Source of the DNA: Paracandidimonas soli
GTDB taxonomy: Bacteria; Pseudomonadota; Gammaproteobacteria; Burkholderiales; Burkholderiaceae_B
Direction: 5' to 3'
Length of the DNA stretch: 64,000 bases
Assembly (NCBI RefSeq): GCF_004342005.1
Contig: NZ_SMBX01000001.1
Coordinates: 620,001-684,000 of the forward strand
The position numbers were made by a program, and so were the translations under genes. Shown here piece after piece: positions 8,487 through 15,945 of the stretch (positions within the stretch are counted from its first letter, which is position 1; every line of letters begins with the position of its first letter). Under the pieces are notes generated by a model. It saw only the letters and a list, made by a program, of their open reading frames with translations, was not told the origin of the DNA and did not search any database.

Positions 8487-9668
8487 CTATAGAATTCCCG
8501 TCTCGCTGTATGGCGTATTCGTTTCGACGCGTTCATAGCCCAGGCGCGTCAGGTCGATGGTCGTAAAGCGGCCATCGACAATAAGCTCGGCAATACCGAG
8601 TCCGGCTGCCGGTGCATGCATCATGCCATGGCCGGAGAAGCCCGCCACCGTATATAGATTCTTCAACCGGGAGTTCCAGGAGCCAATCACCGGATTTAGA
8701 TCCAGCTCATGCTGCTCGTACAGGCCAGACCAGGTACGGTGGCACTTGGCTGCTTCCAGCGGCGGAAAGCGGTGTGCTACGGCAGGCCAGACGACATTTT
8801 CGAAGTAGTCGTGATCGACTTCGAAGTTGAAACCGCGTTTTTCATTGCCGTCCACCAGCCCACCGGAAAAACCTTTGCCTTCCGAGCGAAAGGCAAGGCG
8901 GCTCAAATCCTTGACGTAGGGAAGTGTCTCGATCGGATTGCCACTGGTGAAATAGTGTTCGAAACGCCGCATTGGTACTACGGCCAGTGGCATGCCGAAG
9001 AACTCGGCTACCAGTCCAGCCCAAGCACCGGCAGCATTGACGAAAGCGTCGCCCTGGATATATGCACCGCTCTCGAGCGTGACGCTTTGCGCCTTTGTAT
9101 TGCTGACTGAAGCGCTGGCAACTTTGTCCTGTATATACTCGGCCCCCAGCTCAACCGCCTTGCGGCGAAAGCCCCACAGCAAGCCGTTAGGGTCGCACCA
9201 ACCGTCCTCAGGTGTATGCGCGGCGGCGCCCAGGTCGTCCACATAGATCGATGGAAAGCGTTCTTTGAGTTCAGCTGGCGTGAGCAAATCCACTCGCGCA
9301 CCATGTTCGCGTTGCACGGATACGTTTTCTTCCAGCAGTCCGATTTTTTCGGGTGGCACAAGGAACAGATAACCTCCGTCCACCCAGTCGATTGGCGCTG
9401 GCCGGCCATTGGCGGTCATGGTGTTTTCAAAGTCTTTGAGGAATTCCAAGCTGTGCAGGGACATCTCGATGTTTTCGGGACAGGAAAACTGGACTCGGCA
9501 ACCGCCCGAGGCACGCAGCGTGGAGGAGAACTCATAGCTGGGATCCGGTTCGATCACGCACACGCTGATGCCTGGTGCCTTGCGCAAGATGTTGTAAGCC
9601 GCGCTGGATCCCATGATGCCACCGCCAATGATGACGACGTCATACCGTTGTGCCGTAGGTTTTTTCAT
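8487..9668 (-). CDS. FAD-dependent oxidoreductase, DAO family (paralogue 2)
   Basis: A 393-residue flavoprotein with the dinucleotide fold GGGIMGSS near residue 15, an acidic VIEPD strand end and the C-terminal GFSGHGMMHAPAAG contact segment. It is a paralogue of the product at 1314-2471 across its whole length (shared CPENIEMS/CPENIAMS, PYVKDL, SGLVD, TWSGLYEQ/SWSGLYEQ and TIDLTR stretches). It reads divergently from the ProC homologue, with operator E in the 92-bp gap, so both promoters are probably controlled together. Likely an amine or amino-acid oxidase; substrate unknown. Confidence 0.85.
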   Translation of the reverse strand: MKKPTAQRYDVVIIGGGIMGSSAAYNILRKAPGISVCVIEPDPSYEFSSTLRASGGCRVQFSCPENIEMSLHSLEFLKDFENTMTANGRPAPIDWVDGGYLFLVPPEKIGLLEENVSVQREHGARVDLLTPAELKERFPSIYVDDLGAAAHTPEDGWCDPNGLLWGFRRKAVELGAEYIQDKVASASVSNTKAQSVTLESGAYIQGDAFVNAAGAWAGLVAEFFGMPLAVVPMRRFEHYFTSGNPIETLPYVKDLSRLAFRSEGKGFSGGLVDGNEKRGFNFEVDHDYFENVVWPAVAHRFPPLEAAKCHRTWSGLYEQHELDLNPVIGSWNSRLKNLYTVAGFSGHGMMHAPAAGLGIAELIVDGRFTTIDLTRLGYERVETNTPYSETGIL

Positions 9669-9710
9669 CGCTTACGCCTTGTTATATGGATATTGGATGA
9701 CAACTAATGT

Positions 9711-9726
9711 ATCCTATCTTGGATCC
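9711..9726. promoter_or_regulatory. GntR-type operator in a divergent promoter (site E)
   Basis: On the minus strand GGATCC-aagata-GGAT. It lies 42 bp from the oxidoreductase start (9668) and 34 bp from the proC-like start (9761), placed to control both. Confidence 0.65.
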
Positions 9727-9760
9727 AATGTAAATAATATCCATCAAGGAAGAAACTACC

Positions 9761-10555
9761 ATGAGCCTAACGGCACTTTTCCTCGGCTACGGAAGAATGG
9801 GGGCCTCGCTGGGCGAGGCCTGGATTGAAGCGGATTTGGTCCAAAGAATCGATGCTGTGGATCCTCACCGTGCACAGGATGTCAAAGCTCGCGTATATCG
9901 TAGCGCAGCCGAGTTGCCCGATACCATCTATGATCTGGTGATCGTAGCCGTCAAACCAGCCATGGCGCGCGAGGCATTGGCAGCCGTATCTATCGCGCGG
10001 CTGAGAAATGCCTCTATCATATCGGTAATGGCCGGCGTCTCTATTGCTACGCTGGAACAGGCTCTGCCTATTGCATGTCCGGTTGTGCGCAGTATGCCGA
10101 ATACTCCAGTGATGGTTCATCAGGGCTGCGTTGGCTTGTTTGGTGGCATCAGCGTGACGTCGCCGCTACGGGATAAGATTTCTCAGCTATACAATGCTGT
10201 AGGCAAGTCCTACTGGGTGGAAACCGAGGAGCAGCTTCATGCGATCACGGCGCTCAGTGGAAGCGGCCCTGCCTATTATCACTTATTCAGCGAAGCATTG
10301 GCCGACGCGGGGGAGAGACTGGGTTTGCCAAGCGAGTTAGCCAAACAGCTTGCTGCTCAGACAGCGCTCGGCGCGGCAACGTTGCAATGCGGCGACGGCG
10401 CCAATTTTTCCTCGTTGCGTCAGGAGGTCACGTCTCCGAATGGCACTACCCATGCCGCCATCGAAGTGTTCGAGAAGGATAGTGCGCTTCGGTGTCTAGT
10501 GACTGAAGCAGTAGTCAAAGCGCATCAACGGTCCATTGAACTGTCCCAGGGTTGA
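9761..10555 (+). CDS. proC: pyrroline-5-carboxylate reductase family protein
   Basis: A 264-residue NAD(P)H-dependent imine reductase of the ProC family. The N-terminal fold LGYGRMGASLG binds the cofactor; the SMPNTP loop, ALSGSGPAYY, the DAG..LGL helix and the VTSPNGTT signature identify the family. AAGGAAG precedes the ATG. ProC normally makes proline from glutamate semialdehyde; proB is present in the core region of this window, but this copy sits in a catabolic island under an operator shared with an amine oxidase. It may therefore be a specialised imine reductase rather than the biosynthetic enzyme. Confidence 0.85.
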   Translation: MSLTALFLGYGRMGASLGEAWIEADLVQRIDAVDPHRAQDVKARVYRSAAELPDTIYDLVIVAVKPAMAREALAAVSIARLRNASIISVMAGVSIATLEQALPIACPVVRSMPNTPVMVHQGCVGLFGGISVTSPLRDKISQLYNAVGKSYWVETEEQLHAITALSGSGPAYYHLFSEALADAGERLGLPSELAKQLAAQTALGAATLQCGDGANFSSLRQEVTSPNGTTHAAIEVFEKDSALRCLVTEAVVKAHQRSIELSQG

Positions 10556-10575
10556 AGCCGCGACGTTATGAGGGC

Positions 10576-11388
10576 TCAGTTCGTTTTCTGGATGATCGAT
10601 GCCCTTGGCCGCCGCGATTTTCTTGCACTGTCCGTATCCTTGTCTTTAGGGCCTGCGGTGCTGGTAAGCTTGCTTCTGGCCGTTTCTGCACGCGCCTTTC
10701 TGATGGCGAATCCGGGGATAGGCTGATAAGGAGCTTTGCTCCGCTCTTGTTCCGCCAGCAACGCCATTTGAGTGTGTTCAATATGCACCTCAAGCAATTC
10801 TCGGGCCAGAGTCTTATCGCGAGCGATACAGGCATCCAGGATGGCACGATGCTCATTTTGAGGCGACTTGCGGCCTGCAGCATACGACTGGTGTGCTCGT
10901 AGATGTACATCGATACCACGCACCAAGAGCTCTATCTGCTTGAGCAAGCGTGGACGGTCGCATGGACGATACAAGCACATATGAAAAGCCAGATTCAACT
11001 CAGCCCAATCGCGCGGAGACTCACTGGCATCATACTCTCGCATGATTTCCTCGGCCTGCTTGAAGACTTTGTTGTCCATATTCGGAATGGCCAGCACCAA
11101 TGCTCGTGTTTCCAGACCGATCCGGATATCCAATGTCTCAAGTAACTCCTCAATGGAGCGCGACGCTACCATCGAACCTTGGTGTGGCGCATGGGTCACC
11201 AATCCCTCAGCCTGAAGCCTCCTGAGCGCTTCGCGCACTGGAATTCGGCTTACGCCGAATTGCTTTGCCAAAAACTCTTGCTTGAGTTGAACTCCGACGC
11301 CCAAAGCCCCATTAAGAATCAGGTTTCTCAATTGTTCGGTGACGTTGTCGGCGGTAAGGGGTTGCGGTTCTGCGCTAGTTTCGGTCAT
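10576..11388 (-). CDS. GntR family transcriptional regulator (FCD domain)
   Basis: A 270-residue regulator with an N-terminal winged helix (FLAKQFGVSRIPVREALRRL) and a C-terminal FCD ligand domain with the metal-binding His residues in AFHMCLYRP, EHRAIL and LLEVHIEH. The tail is basic and probably disordered. The frame is open to 11478, but the Met at 11388 directly precedes the usual length of N-terminal tail and the helix-turn-helix. It ends 20 bp from proC, convergently. A perfect palindrome upstream (site F) suggests autoregulation, and its core recurs before the island's other units. Effector unknown, presumably the island's substrate. Confidence 0.88.
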   Translation of the reverse strand: MTETSAEPQPLTADNVTEQLRNLILNGALGVGVQLKQEFLAKQFGVSRIPVREALRRLQAEGLVTHAPHQGSMVASRSIEELLETLDIRIGLETRALVLAIPNMDNKVFKQAEEIMREYDASESPRDWAELNLAFHMCLYRPCDRPRLLKQIELLVRGIDVHLRAHQSYAAGRKSPQNEHRAILDACIARDKTLARELLEVHIEHTQMALLAEQERSKAPYQPIPGFAIRKARAETARSKLTSTAGPKDKDTDSARKSRRPRASIIQKTN

Positions 11389-11528
11389 AAATCTGTCTTC
11401 TGAAAAGATGTACGGTGTACTGCTCATAAAAAGAAGAAGAGGGGAGTCGATGCGAGTTATGCAATCCCGTCCATGCACTCATCATGAGGTGGACTGCTAT
11501 CGCGAGTCAACCAGGAAGAGGATTCAAG

Positions 11529-11552
11529 TCCTATTATGGATCCATAATAGGA
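11529..11552. promoter_or_regulatory. 24-bp perfect palindrome, autoregulatory GntR operator (site F)
   Basis: A perfect inverted repeat with half-site TCCTATTATGGA, so the centre is GGATCC with a GGAT-type arm six bases out on the right and GGAC-type on the left. It lies 140 bp upstream of the regulator start and is the most symmetric of the six sites, which suggests it is the strongest. Confidence 0.75.
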
Positions 11553-11564
11553 TTAAAACATAGT

Positions 11565-11891
11565 GTGGTCGAGGGACGTATCGTCATCGAGCCGGCCGGG
11601 CCTCAGCAAGACGATCTGGCGACGCTGCTGGCGGGCATCACGGACGAAAACCTGCACGAATCTGTTGATTTTGGCGAGGCGGTGGGTAACGAGGCATGGT
11701 AGCTCGCGCTGCATATGTTCCCGACACTGGCCGAGGTACCCATCCAGTCGGCTCGTGATAGCGCCGTCCTTGCCGATCAGGTCAGGAGTCTCGACTGGCG
11801 CGCCCGGCATGCAACGTACAAAGGTCAGGTCAGTCTGGAAGAACTGGCCTCTATCAAGCGGAAGATTGCTGCATTGATTGGATTGCCCTGA
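11565..11891 (+). pseudogene. decayed mazEF toxin-antitoxin module
   Basis: From 11565 to 11702 the frame encodes the C-terminal 45 residues of a MazE/AbrB-type antitoxin (VVEGRIVIEP ... ENLHESVDFG ... GNEAW, stop). An overlapping ATG at 11696 begins a MazF-like start, MVARAAYVPDTG, which stops at 11758 after 20 codons. The frame then resumes at about 11763 as a MazF-like C-terminus (VLADQVRSLDWRAR ... KIAALIGLP, stop at 11891). The antitoxin N-terminus and the toxin middle are missing, so both genes are dead. The break lies right beside operator F, i.e. at the island edge. Confidence 0.75.
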
Positions 11892-11909
11892 TACACGGCG
11901 GCATCCTGA

Positions 11910-12983
11910 TTACAGGACAGTCTCCCGGGCTTCGCGATTCAGCAACTCCCTTTTCCGATCCACGCCCCAGCGGTAGCCGGCAAGGTCGCCGTCTCGCCGT
12001 ACGACGCGGTGGCAGGGGATGGCCACCGCTATGTGGTTCGTTGCGCAAGCCCTGGCTACTGCGCGGACCGCCTTGGGCGAGCCGATGCGAGCGGCGATTT
12101 CTGAATAGGTTGCCGTCGTGCCGGGCGGAATTTCGCGCAGCACGCGCCAGACGCGTTCTTGAAAAGCGGTGCCTCGCACGTCCAGCGGCAGGCGCAGCCC
12201 GATAGACGGCGCTTCGATGAAACCCACGACTTCGGCCACCAGTTGTTCGAATTCGCTATCGCCGCCGATGAGTTCGGCCTTGGGGAATTGATCCTGAAGG
12301 TCGCGCACCAGCACGTCCGGGTCGTCGCCCAGCAGGATGGCGCAGATGCCGCGCTGGCTCTGGGCAACAAGAATGGCGCCGAGCGAACATTGGCCGACCG
12401 CGAAGCGGATGAGCGTTCCGGCGCCGCCCGTGCGGTAGTCCCGCGCGCGCATGCCCAGCAATCGATCAGAGGCTTCGTAGAACCGGCTATTGGAGTTGAA
12501 GCCGGCGCCATAGATCGCATCCGTGACGGAAGCCTTCGATGCGTTCAGCTCTTCGCGCAGCCGGCGGGCGCGGTGGGCCGAGCTGTAGGCCTTGGGAGTC
12601 AGGCCTGTCTCTGCCTTGAACAGTCGGTGGAAGTGGAACGGGCTCATGCCGATTTCGGCGGCCAGATCCTCAAGCGAGGGCGGCGTCTCCGATGCTTCGA
12701 TCAGGCGGCAGGCGCGGGCCGCCAGCGCGGCGCGTTTCGCCGCCGCGCCGGCCTCGCCGTCACGGATACGCCGGCTGGGACGATAGCCGGCGGCCTCGGC
12801 TTCCTCGGCCGAATCGAAGAACTCCACGTTTTCCCGCTTGGGGCATCGTGCCGCCGAGCCCGGCCGGCAGTACACGCCGGTCGTGCGCACGGCATAGACG
12901 AAATGGCCGTCGGCGGTAGCGTCTCGCGCCAGTACCGCTTCCCAGCGTTCGTCTTCGGTTTCGTAGGCAATGGCCGTATTCAT
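11910..12983 (-). CDS. ada: Ada-like O6-methylguanine-DNA methyltransferase / AraC-type regulator with degenerate zinc domain
   Basis: A 357-residue three-part protein: Ada N-terminal domain (about 10-75), AraC helix-turn-helix (about 90-180) and C-terminal methyltransferase with the IPCHRVV active site (Cys324). The C-terminal part should repair O6-alkylguanine by irreversible transfer. In E. coli Ada the N-terminal zinc is held by Cys38, Cys42, Cys69 and Cys72; here only the first is kept (Cys39), the others being Ser43, Ser70 and Ile73, with a stray Cys47. Methylphosphotriester sensing is therefore doubtful. ATG 12983 is chosen; the frame runs on to 13133 only through a dispersed repeat. 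Confidence 0.88.
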   Translation of the reverse strand: MNTAIAYETEDERWEAVLARDATADGHFVYAVRTTGVYCRPGSAARCPKRENVEFFDSAEEAEAAGYRPSRRIRDGEAGAAAKRAALAARACRLIEASETPPSLEDLAAEIGMSPFHFHRLFKAETGLTPKAYSSAHRARRLREELNASKASVTDAIYGAGFNSNSRFYEASDRLLGMRARDYRTGGAGTLIRFAVGQCSLGAILVAQSQRGICAILLGDDPDVLVRDLQDQFPKAELIGGDSEFEQLVAEVVGFIEAPSIGLRLPLDVRGTAFQERVWRVLREIPPGTTATYSEIAARIGSPKAVRAVARACATNHIAVAIPCHRVVRRDGDLAGYRWGVDRKRELLNREARETVL

Positions 12984-12999
12984 GAGAGAAGTCCTGTAA

Positions 13000-13125
13000 T
13001 GACCACGTGTCAAAGCGTATGCCTCGTCGCTCGCGACGAGGTCAAGCGAGGCAGTGTTTATACGGCGCCGTAGGCGCCCCCATATTGTGGCGAGGAATCT
13101 CCCGACTTCAGACGGGAGTGACTCG
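13000..13125 (+). repeat. ~120-bp dispersed structured repeat, copy 1
   Basis: Starts TGACCACG and ends CGGGAGTGACTC; the same sequence occurs at 41037-41157 and 42195-42319. Inside are potential hairpins: CCTCGTCG/CGACGAGG, a GGCGCC-rich arm pair, and a terminal CTCCCG-acttcaga-CGGGAG. This copy is the most diverged of the three and lies immediately upstream of ada, antisense to its leader. Confidence 0.85.
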
Positions 13126-13226
13126 CCAATCATAGGGTCAGAATAGGGCGGACTTCAATCGCAAGCACTCCGATTCTTGCGGTGGATATTCAGGTGACAC
13201 AGCCTAGCCGGACCTTGGCCTGGCAA

Positions 13227-13245
13227 ATCCGAGCGGCATGCAGGT
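13227..13245 (-). repeat. 19-bp repeat shared with 51069-51087
   Basis: The sequence is identical to 51069-51087. Read on the minus strand in the matching frame both encode CMPLGFA followed within a few codons by a stop, like the very end of an ABC-transporter ATPase. It may be a relic of a gene 3' end. Flanks differ between the two places. Confidence 0.4.
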
Positions 13246-13279
13246 TGCACGGCGGAAAGGTCTGCGCTTCGATGCGCGG

Positions 13280-13912
13280 TCAGCGCGTCCCGCCCAGATA
13301 GCGGCCCGGACGGTGGTTGATCCACAGGAAAGCGCTCATGGCGATGGCGCCCAGGATGGAATAGGCGACCCGGTCGATGGGGACGACGAGCAATGCCAGC
13401 GCCACGATGCCGCAATCGATGACCATATGGACTTTCCCGGCGCGGATGCCGTGGGCCTGCTGCAGGTACAAGGATACGATCGTCGCGCCGCCGAGGCTTG
13501 CCCTGTGGCGCGCCAGGAACAGGCATCCCGTGCCGAGCAGGAAGCCGCCCAGCACGGCGGCATAGGCGGGATGCAGATAATCGATATGGATCATGCGCGG
13601 GCCGAGATCCGTCAGCAATGACAGCATGGCGACGGAGACGAAGGTCTTTATCGTGAATTCGCGGCCCATCCTGTGCCAGGAAAACCAGTAGAACGGCAGA
13701 TTGATCGCGAAGAAAATGGCGCCGAAGGGCAGGCCCGTCCAGTAATGCAACAGGAACGCGATGCCGGCCGTGCTGCCGGTCAGAAGTCCCGCCTGGGCGA
13801 ACAGTATCATGGTGATCGAGACGAACAGCGTGCCTGTGAACAAGGCTTGAGCGTCTTCGTATGGGCGATGGCGCAAAGGGGTATCGGCGCTTGCGGCGGG
13901 AGCTAATGGCAT
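13280..13912 (-). CDS. YitT family membrane protein
   Basis: A 210-residue inner-membrane protein of the YitT/DUF161 family with about five or six hydrophobic segments (for example TLFVSITMILFAQAGLL and VALALLVVPIDRVAYSI). The conserved GLLTGSTAGIAFLLHY and GTGCLFLARHRASLGG segments support the family. Its physiological role is not established. It is divergent from metNIQ, 315 bp away, and the C-terminal DUF2179 domain of longer homologues is absent. Confidence 0.8.
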   Translation of the reverse strand: MPLAPAASADTPLRHRPYEDAQALFTGTLFVSITMILFAQAGLLTGSTAGIAFLLHYWTGLPFGAIFFAINLPFYWFSWHRMGREFTIKTFVSVAMLSLLTDLGPRMIHIDYLHPAYAAVLGGFLLGTGCLFLARHRASLGGATIVSLYLQQAHGIRAGKVHMVIDCGIVALALLVVPIDRVAYSILGAIAMSAFLWINHRPGRYLGGTR

Positions 13913-14084
13913 GGCAATGGATAGTGCATGACGTAATGACCTGCCCGCATGCCATCTTGGCGGCGGCGGGCGCTGTTGCAGCCGGCGGGAGGGCCGATGG
14001 CTGCGTACTGCTTTTGGCAGATTGCCGTATTATTGCCGAAATGGCCAAGCTGCGGCATAAGCGCGTATCAGCCGTCATTTCCAT

Positions 14085-14131
14085 ATAACCAAAAGAAGTT
14101 TGGCTTACATTTGAGTAGCGGAAAAGGTTAT
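14085..14131. promoter_or_regulatory. possible regulatory region upstream of metNIQ
   Basis: The gap 13913-14227 contains no gene. It carries ATAACC (14085-14090) and the inverted copy GGTTAT (14126-14131) 35 bp apart, flanked by A-rich runs, about 100 bp before metN. This could bind a dimeric sulfur/methionine regulator, but I recognise no defined consensus, and no SAM-riboswitch core is visible. Confidence 0.3.
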
Positions 14132-14227
14132 TATTTTCTCCTTTGCGGAACGGCGTCCGTTCTCCGACTTCCCATGCATGGCACCATACCCGCGTGCAGC
14201 GCATGAATCCGCCAGATATTCATTACC

Positions 14228-15238
14228 ATGATCCGACTGGAAAACCTGACCAAAACCTATCTGTCGTCCGGCCGGGAAGTGCATGCCCTGGCGGGGGTGA
14301 ACATGACGGTGCGCGAAGGCGAGGTCTTCGGCATCATCGGCCGCTCCGGCGCGGGCAAGAGCACATTGATCCGCATGCTCAATCTGCTGGAGCACCCGAC
14401 CTCCGGCAAGGTGTGGCTGCAGGGGCGCGACATTACGCCGCTGTCCGAGGCCGAGCTGCGCCAGGTGCGCAGGGGGATCGGCATGGTGTTCCAGCATTTC
14501 AACCTGCTGCGTTCGCGCACGGTGCTGGACAATGTGCGCTTTCCCCTCAAATTGGCCGGCCTGCCGAAGAATGAGCAACTGGAGCGCGCTCGCGAAGTGC
14601 TGTCGCTGGTCGGCCTTTCGGATCAGGCGGCCAAGCATCCCGGGCAACTGTCCGGCGGCCAGCAGCAACGCGTCGGCATTGCGCGCGCGCTGGCGAACCA
14701 TCCGCATCTGCTGCTGTGCGACGAGGCCACGTCGGCGCTGGATCCGGAAACCACGCAGTCCGTCCTGCGCCTGCTGCGCGACATCAATGCGAAGCTGGGC
14801 CTGACCATCGTAATGATCACCCATGGCATGGACGTGATCCGTGCCGCCTGCGACCGGGTGGCCGTGATCGATGCGGGACGCATTGCCGAGTCCGGCGATG
14901 TGATGGACGTATTCCTGCACCCGCAGCATGAAGTGACGCAGTCGCTGCTCTCCGAAAGCGGCATGGATGCCGAGGGCTGGCGCGCGCTGGCCGATACGAC
15001 GACGGGGCGGCTGATACGCCTGAGCTTTCGCGGAGAGGCTACCGCGCAGCCCATGCTCAGCCGCATCAGCCGCGAACTGGGGCTGGATCTCAGCATTCTG
15101 CACGGTACGGTTGGCCGCATCAAGGAAACGCCGTATGGCCAGCTTGTGGTGGCGGCACAAGGCGGGGAGCAGGCGCTGGCGCAACTGCCGGGGCATTTCG
15201 AAGCCATCGGCGTCAGGTTCGAGGTGTTGCGCGCATGA
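14228..15238 (+). CDS. metN: methionine ABC transporter ATP-binding protein MetN
   Basis: A 336-residue ATPase of the methionine importer. Walker A is GRSGAGKST (about 38-46), the signature LSGGQQQRVGIARAL, Walker B LLLCDEATSALD and the H-loop MITHGMDV. Residues after about 250 form the C-terminal NIL domain that binds methionine and inhibits transport. The ATG lacks a clear ribosome site. It overlaps metI by 4 bp (ATGA), first gene of metNIQ. Confidence 0.95.
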   Translation: MIRLENLTKTYLSSGREVHALAGVNMTVREGEVFGIIGRSGAGKSTLIRMLNLLEHPTSGKVWLQGRDITPLSEAELRQVRRGIGMVFQHFNLLRSRTVLDNVRFPLKLAGLPKNEQLERAREVLSLVGLSDQAAKHPGQLSGGQQQRVGIARALANHPHLLLCDEATSALDPETTQSVLRLLRDINAKLGLTIVMITHGMDVIRAACDRVAVIDAGRIAESGDVMDVFLHPQHEVTQSLLSESGMDAEGWRALADTTTGRLIRLSFRGEATAQPMLSRISRELGLDLSILHGTVGRIKETPYGQLVVAAQGGEQALAQLPGHFEAIGVRFEVLRA

Positions 15239-15894
15239 ACTTTTCCAATATCGACTGGGCCCTGATCGGGGAAGCGACGATCGATACATTGCTGATGACC
15301 GGGTTTTCTCTGGTCTTCACCGTCATCATTGGCCTGCCGCTGGGCATCCTGCTGTACCTGACCAGCCCCAGGCAGGCGCTGTCCAATGCGCCGGTGTACC
15401 AGACCTTGTCGCTGGTGGTGAACGTGCTGCGTTCCGTGCCTTTCCTGATCCTGCTGATCGTCATGATCCCCATGACGCGGGTGATCGCCGGCACGTCGCT
15501 GGGCGTGCCCGGCGCGATTCCTCCGCTGGTGGTGAGCTCCGCGCCGTTCTTCGCCCGGCTGGTGGAGAACGTGCTGCGCGAGCTGGATCCCGGCATCAAT
15601 GAAGCCTGCCGCGCCATGGGGGCGCATCCGCGCCAGACGGTGCTGATGGCGCTGATTCCCGAGGCGATGACGGGTATTTTGGCGGCCGTCATCGTGACTG
15701 CGATTGCGCTGGTCGGCTATTCCGCCATGTCCGGTGTCATCGGCGGCGGCGGGCTGGGGGATCTGGCCCTGAGGTTCGGCTATCAGCGCTATCAGAGCGA
15801 TGTCATGATCGTGACGGTGGCCATTCTCGTGATTCTTGTGCAATTGCTGCAGATGTTCGGCGACCGCCTGGTTGGCCGGTTGAGCCGCAAATAA
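15235..15894 (+). CDS. metI: methionine ABC transporter permease MetI
   Basis: A 219-residue inner-membrane permease with about five transmembrane segments. The EAA loop region is EACRAMGAHPRQTVLMALIPEA (split by the coupling Gly); GVIGGGGLGDLALRFGYQRY near the C-terminus is typical of MetI. Start overlaps the metN stop; metQ follows after 51 bp. Confidence 0.95.
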   Translation: MNFSNIDWALIGEATIDTLLMTGFSLVFTVIIGLPLGILLYLTSPRQALSNAPVYQTLSLVVNVLRSVPFLILLIVMIPMTRVIAGTSLGVPGAIPPLVVSSAPFFARLVENVLRELDPGINEACRAMGAHPRQTVLMALIPEAMTGILAAVIVTAIALVGYSAMSGVIGGGGLGDLALRFGYQRYQSDVMIVTVAILVILVQLLQMFGDRLVGRLSRK

Positions 15895-15945
15895 GCACGC
15901 AAGCAAATTCCATCGAACGTGTCGTATCAATTCAAGGAGTCGATC

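Noticed and set aside
13913-14227. SAM-type riboswitch in the metN leader
   Set aside because: None of the conserved cores could be recognised; only a spaced ATAACC/GGTTAT pair is seen.
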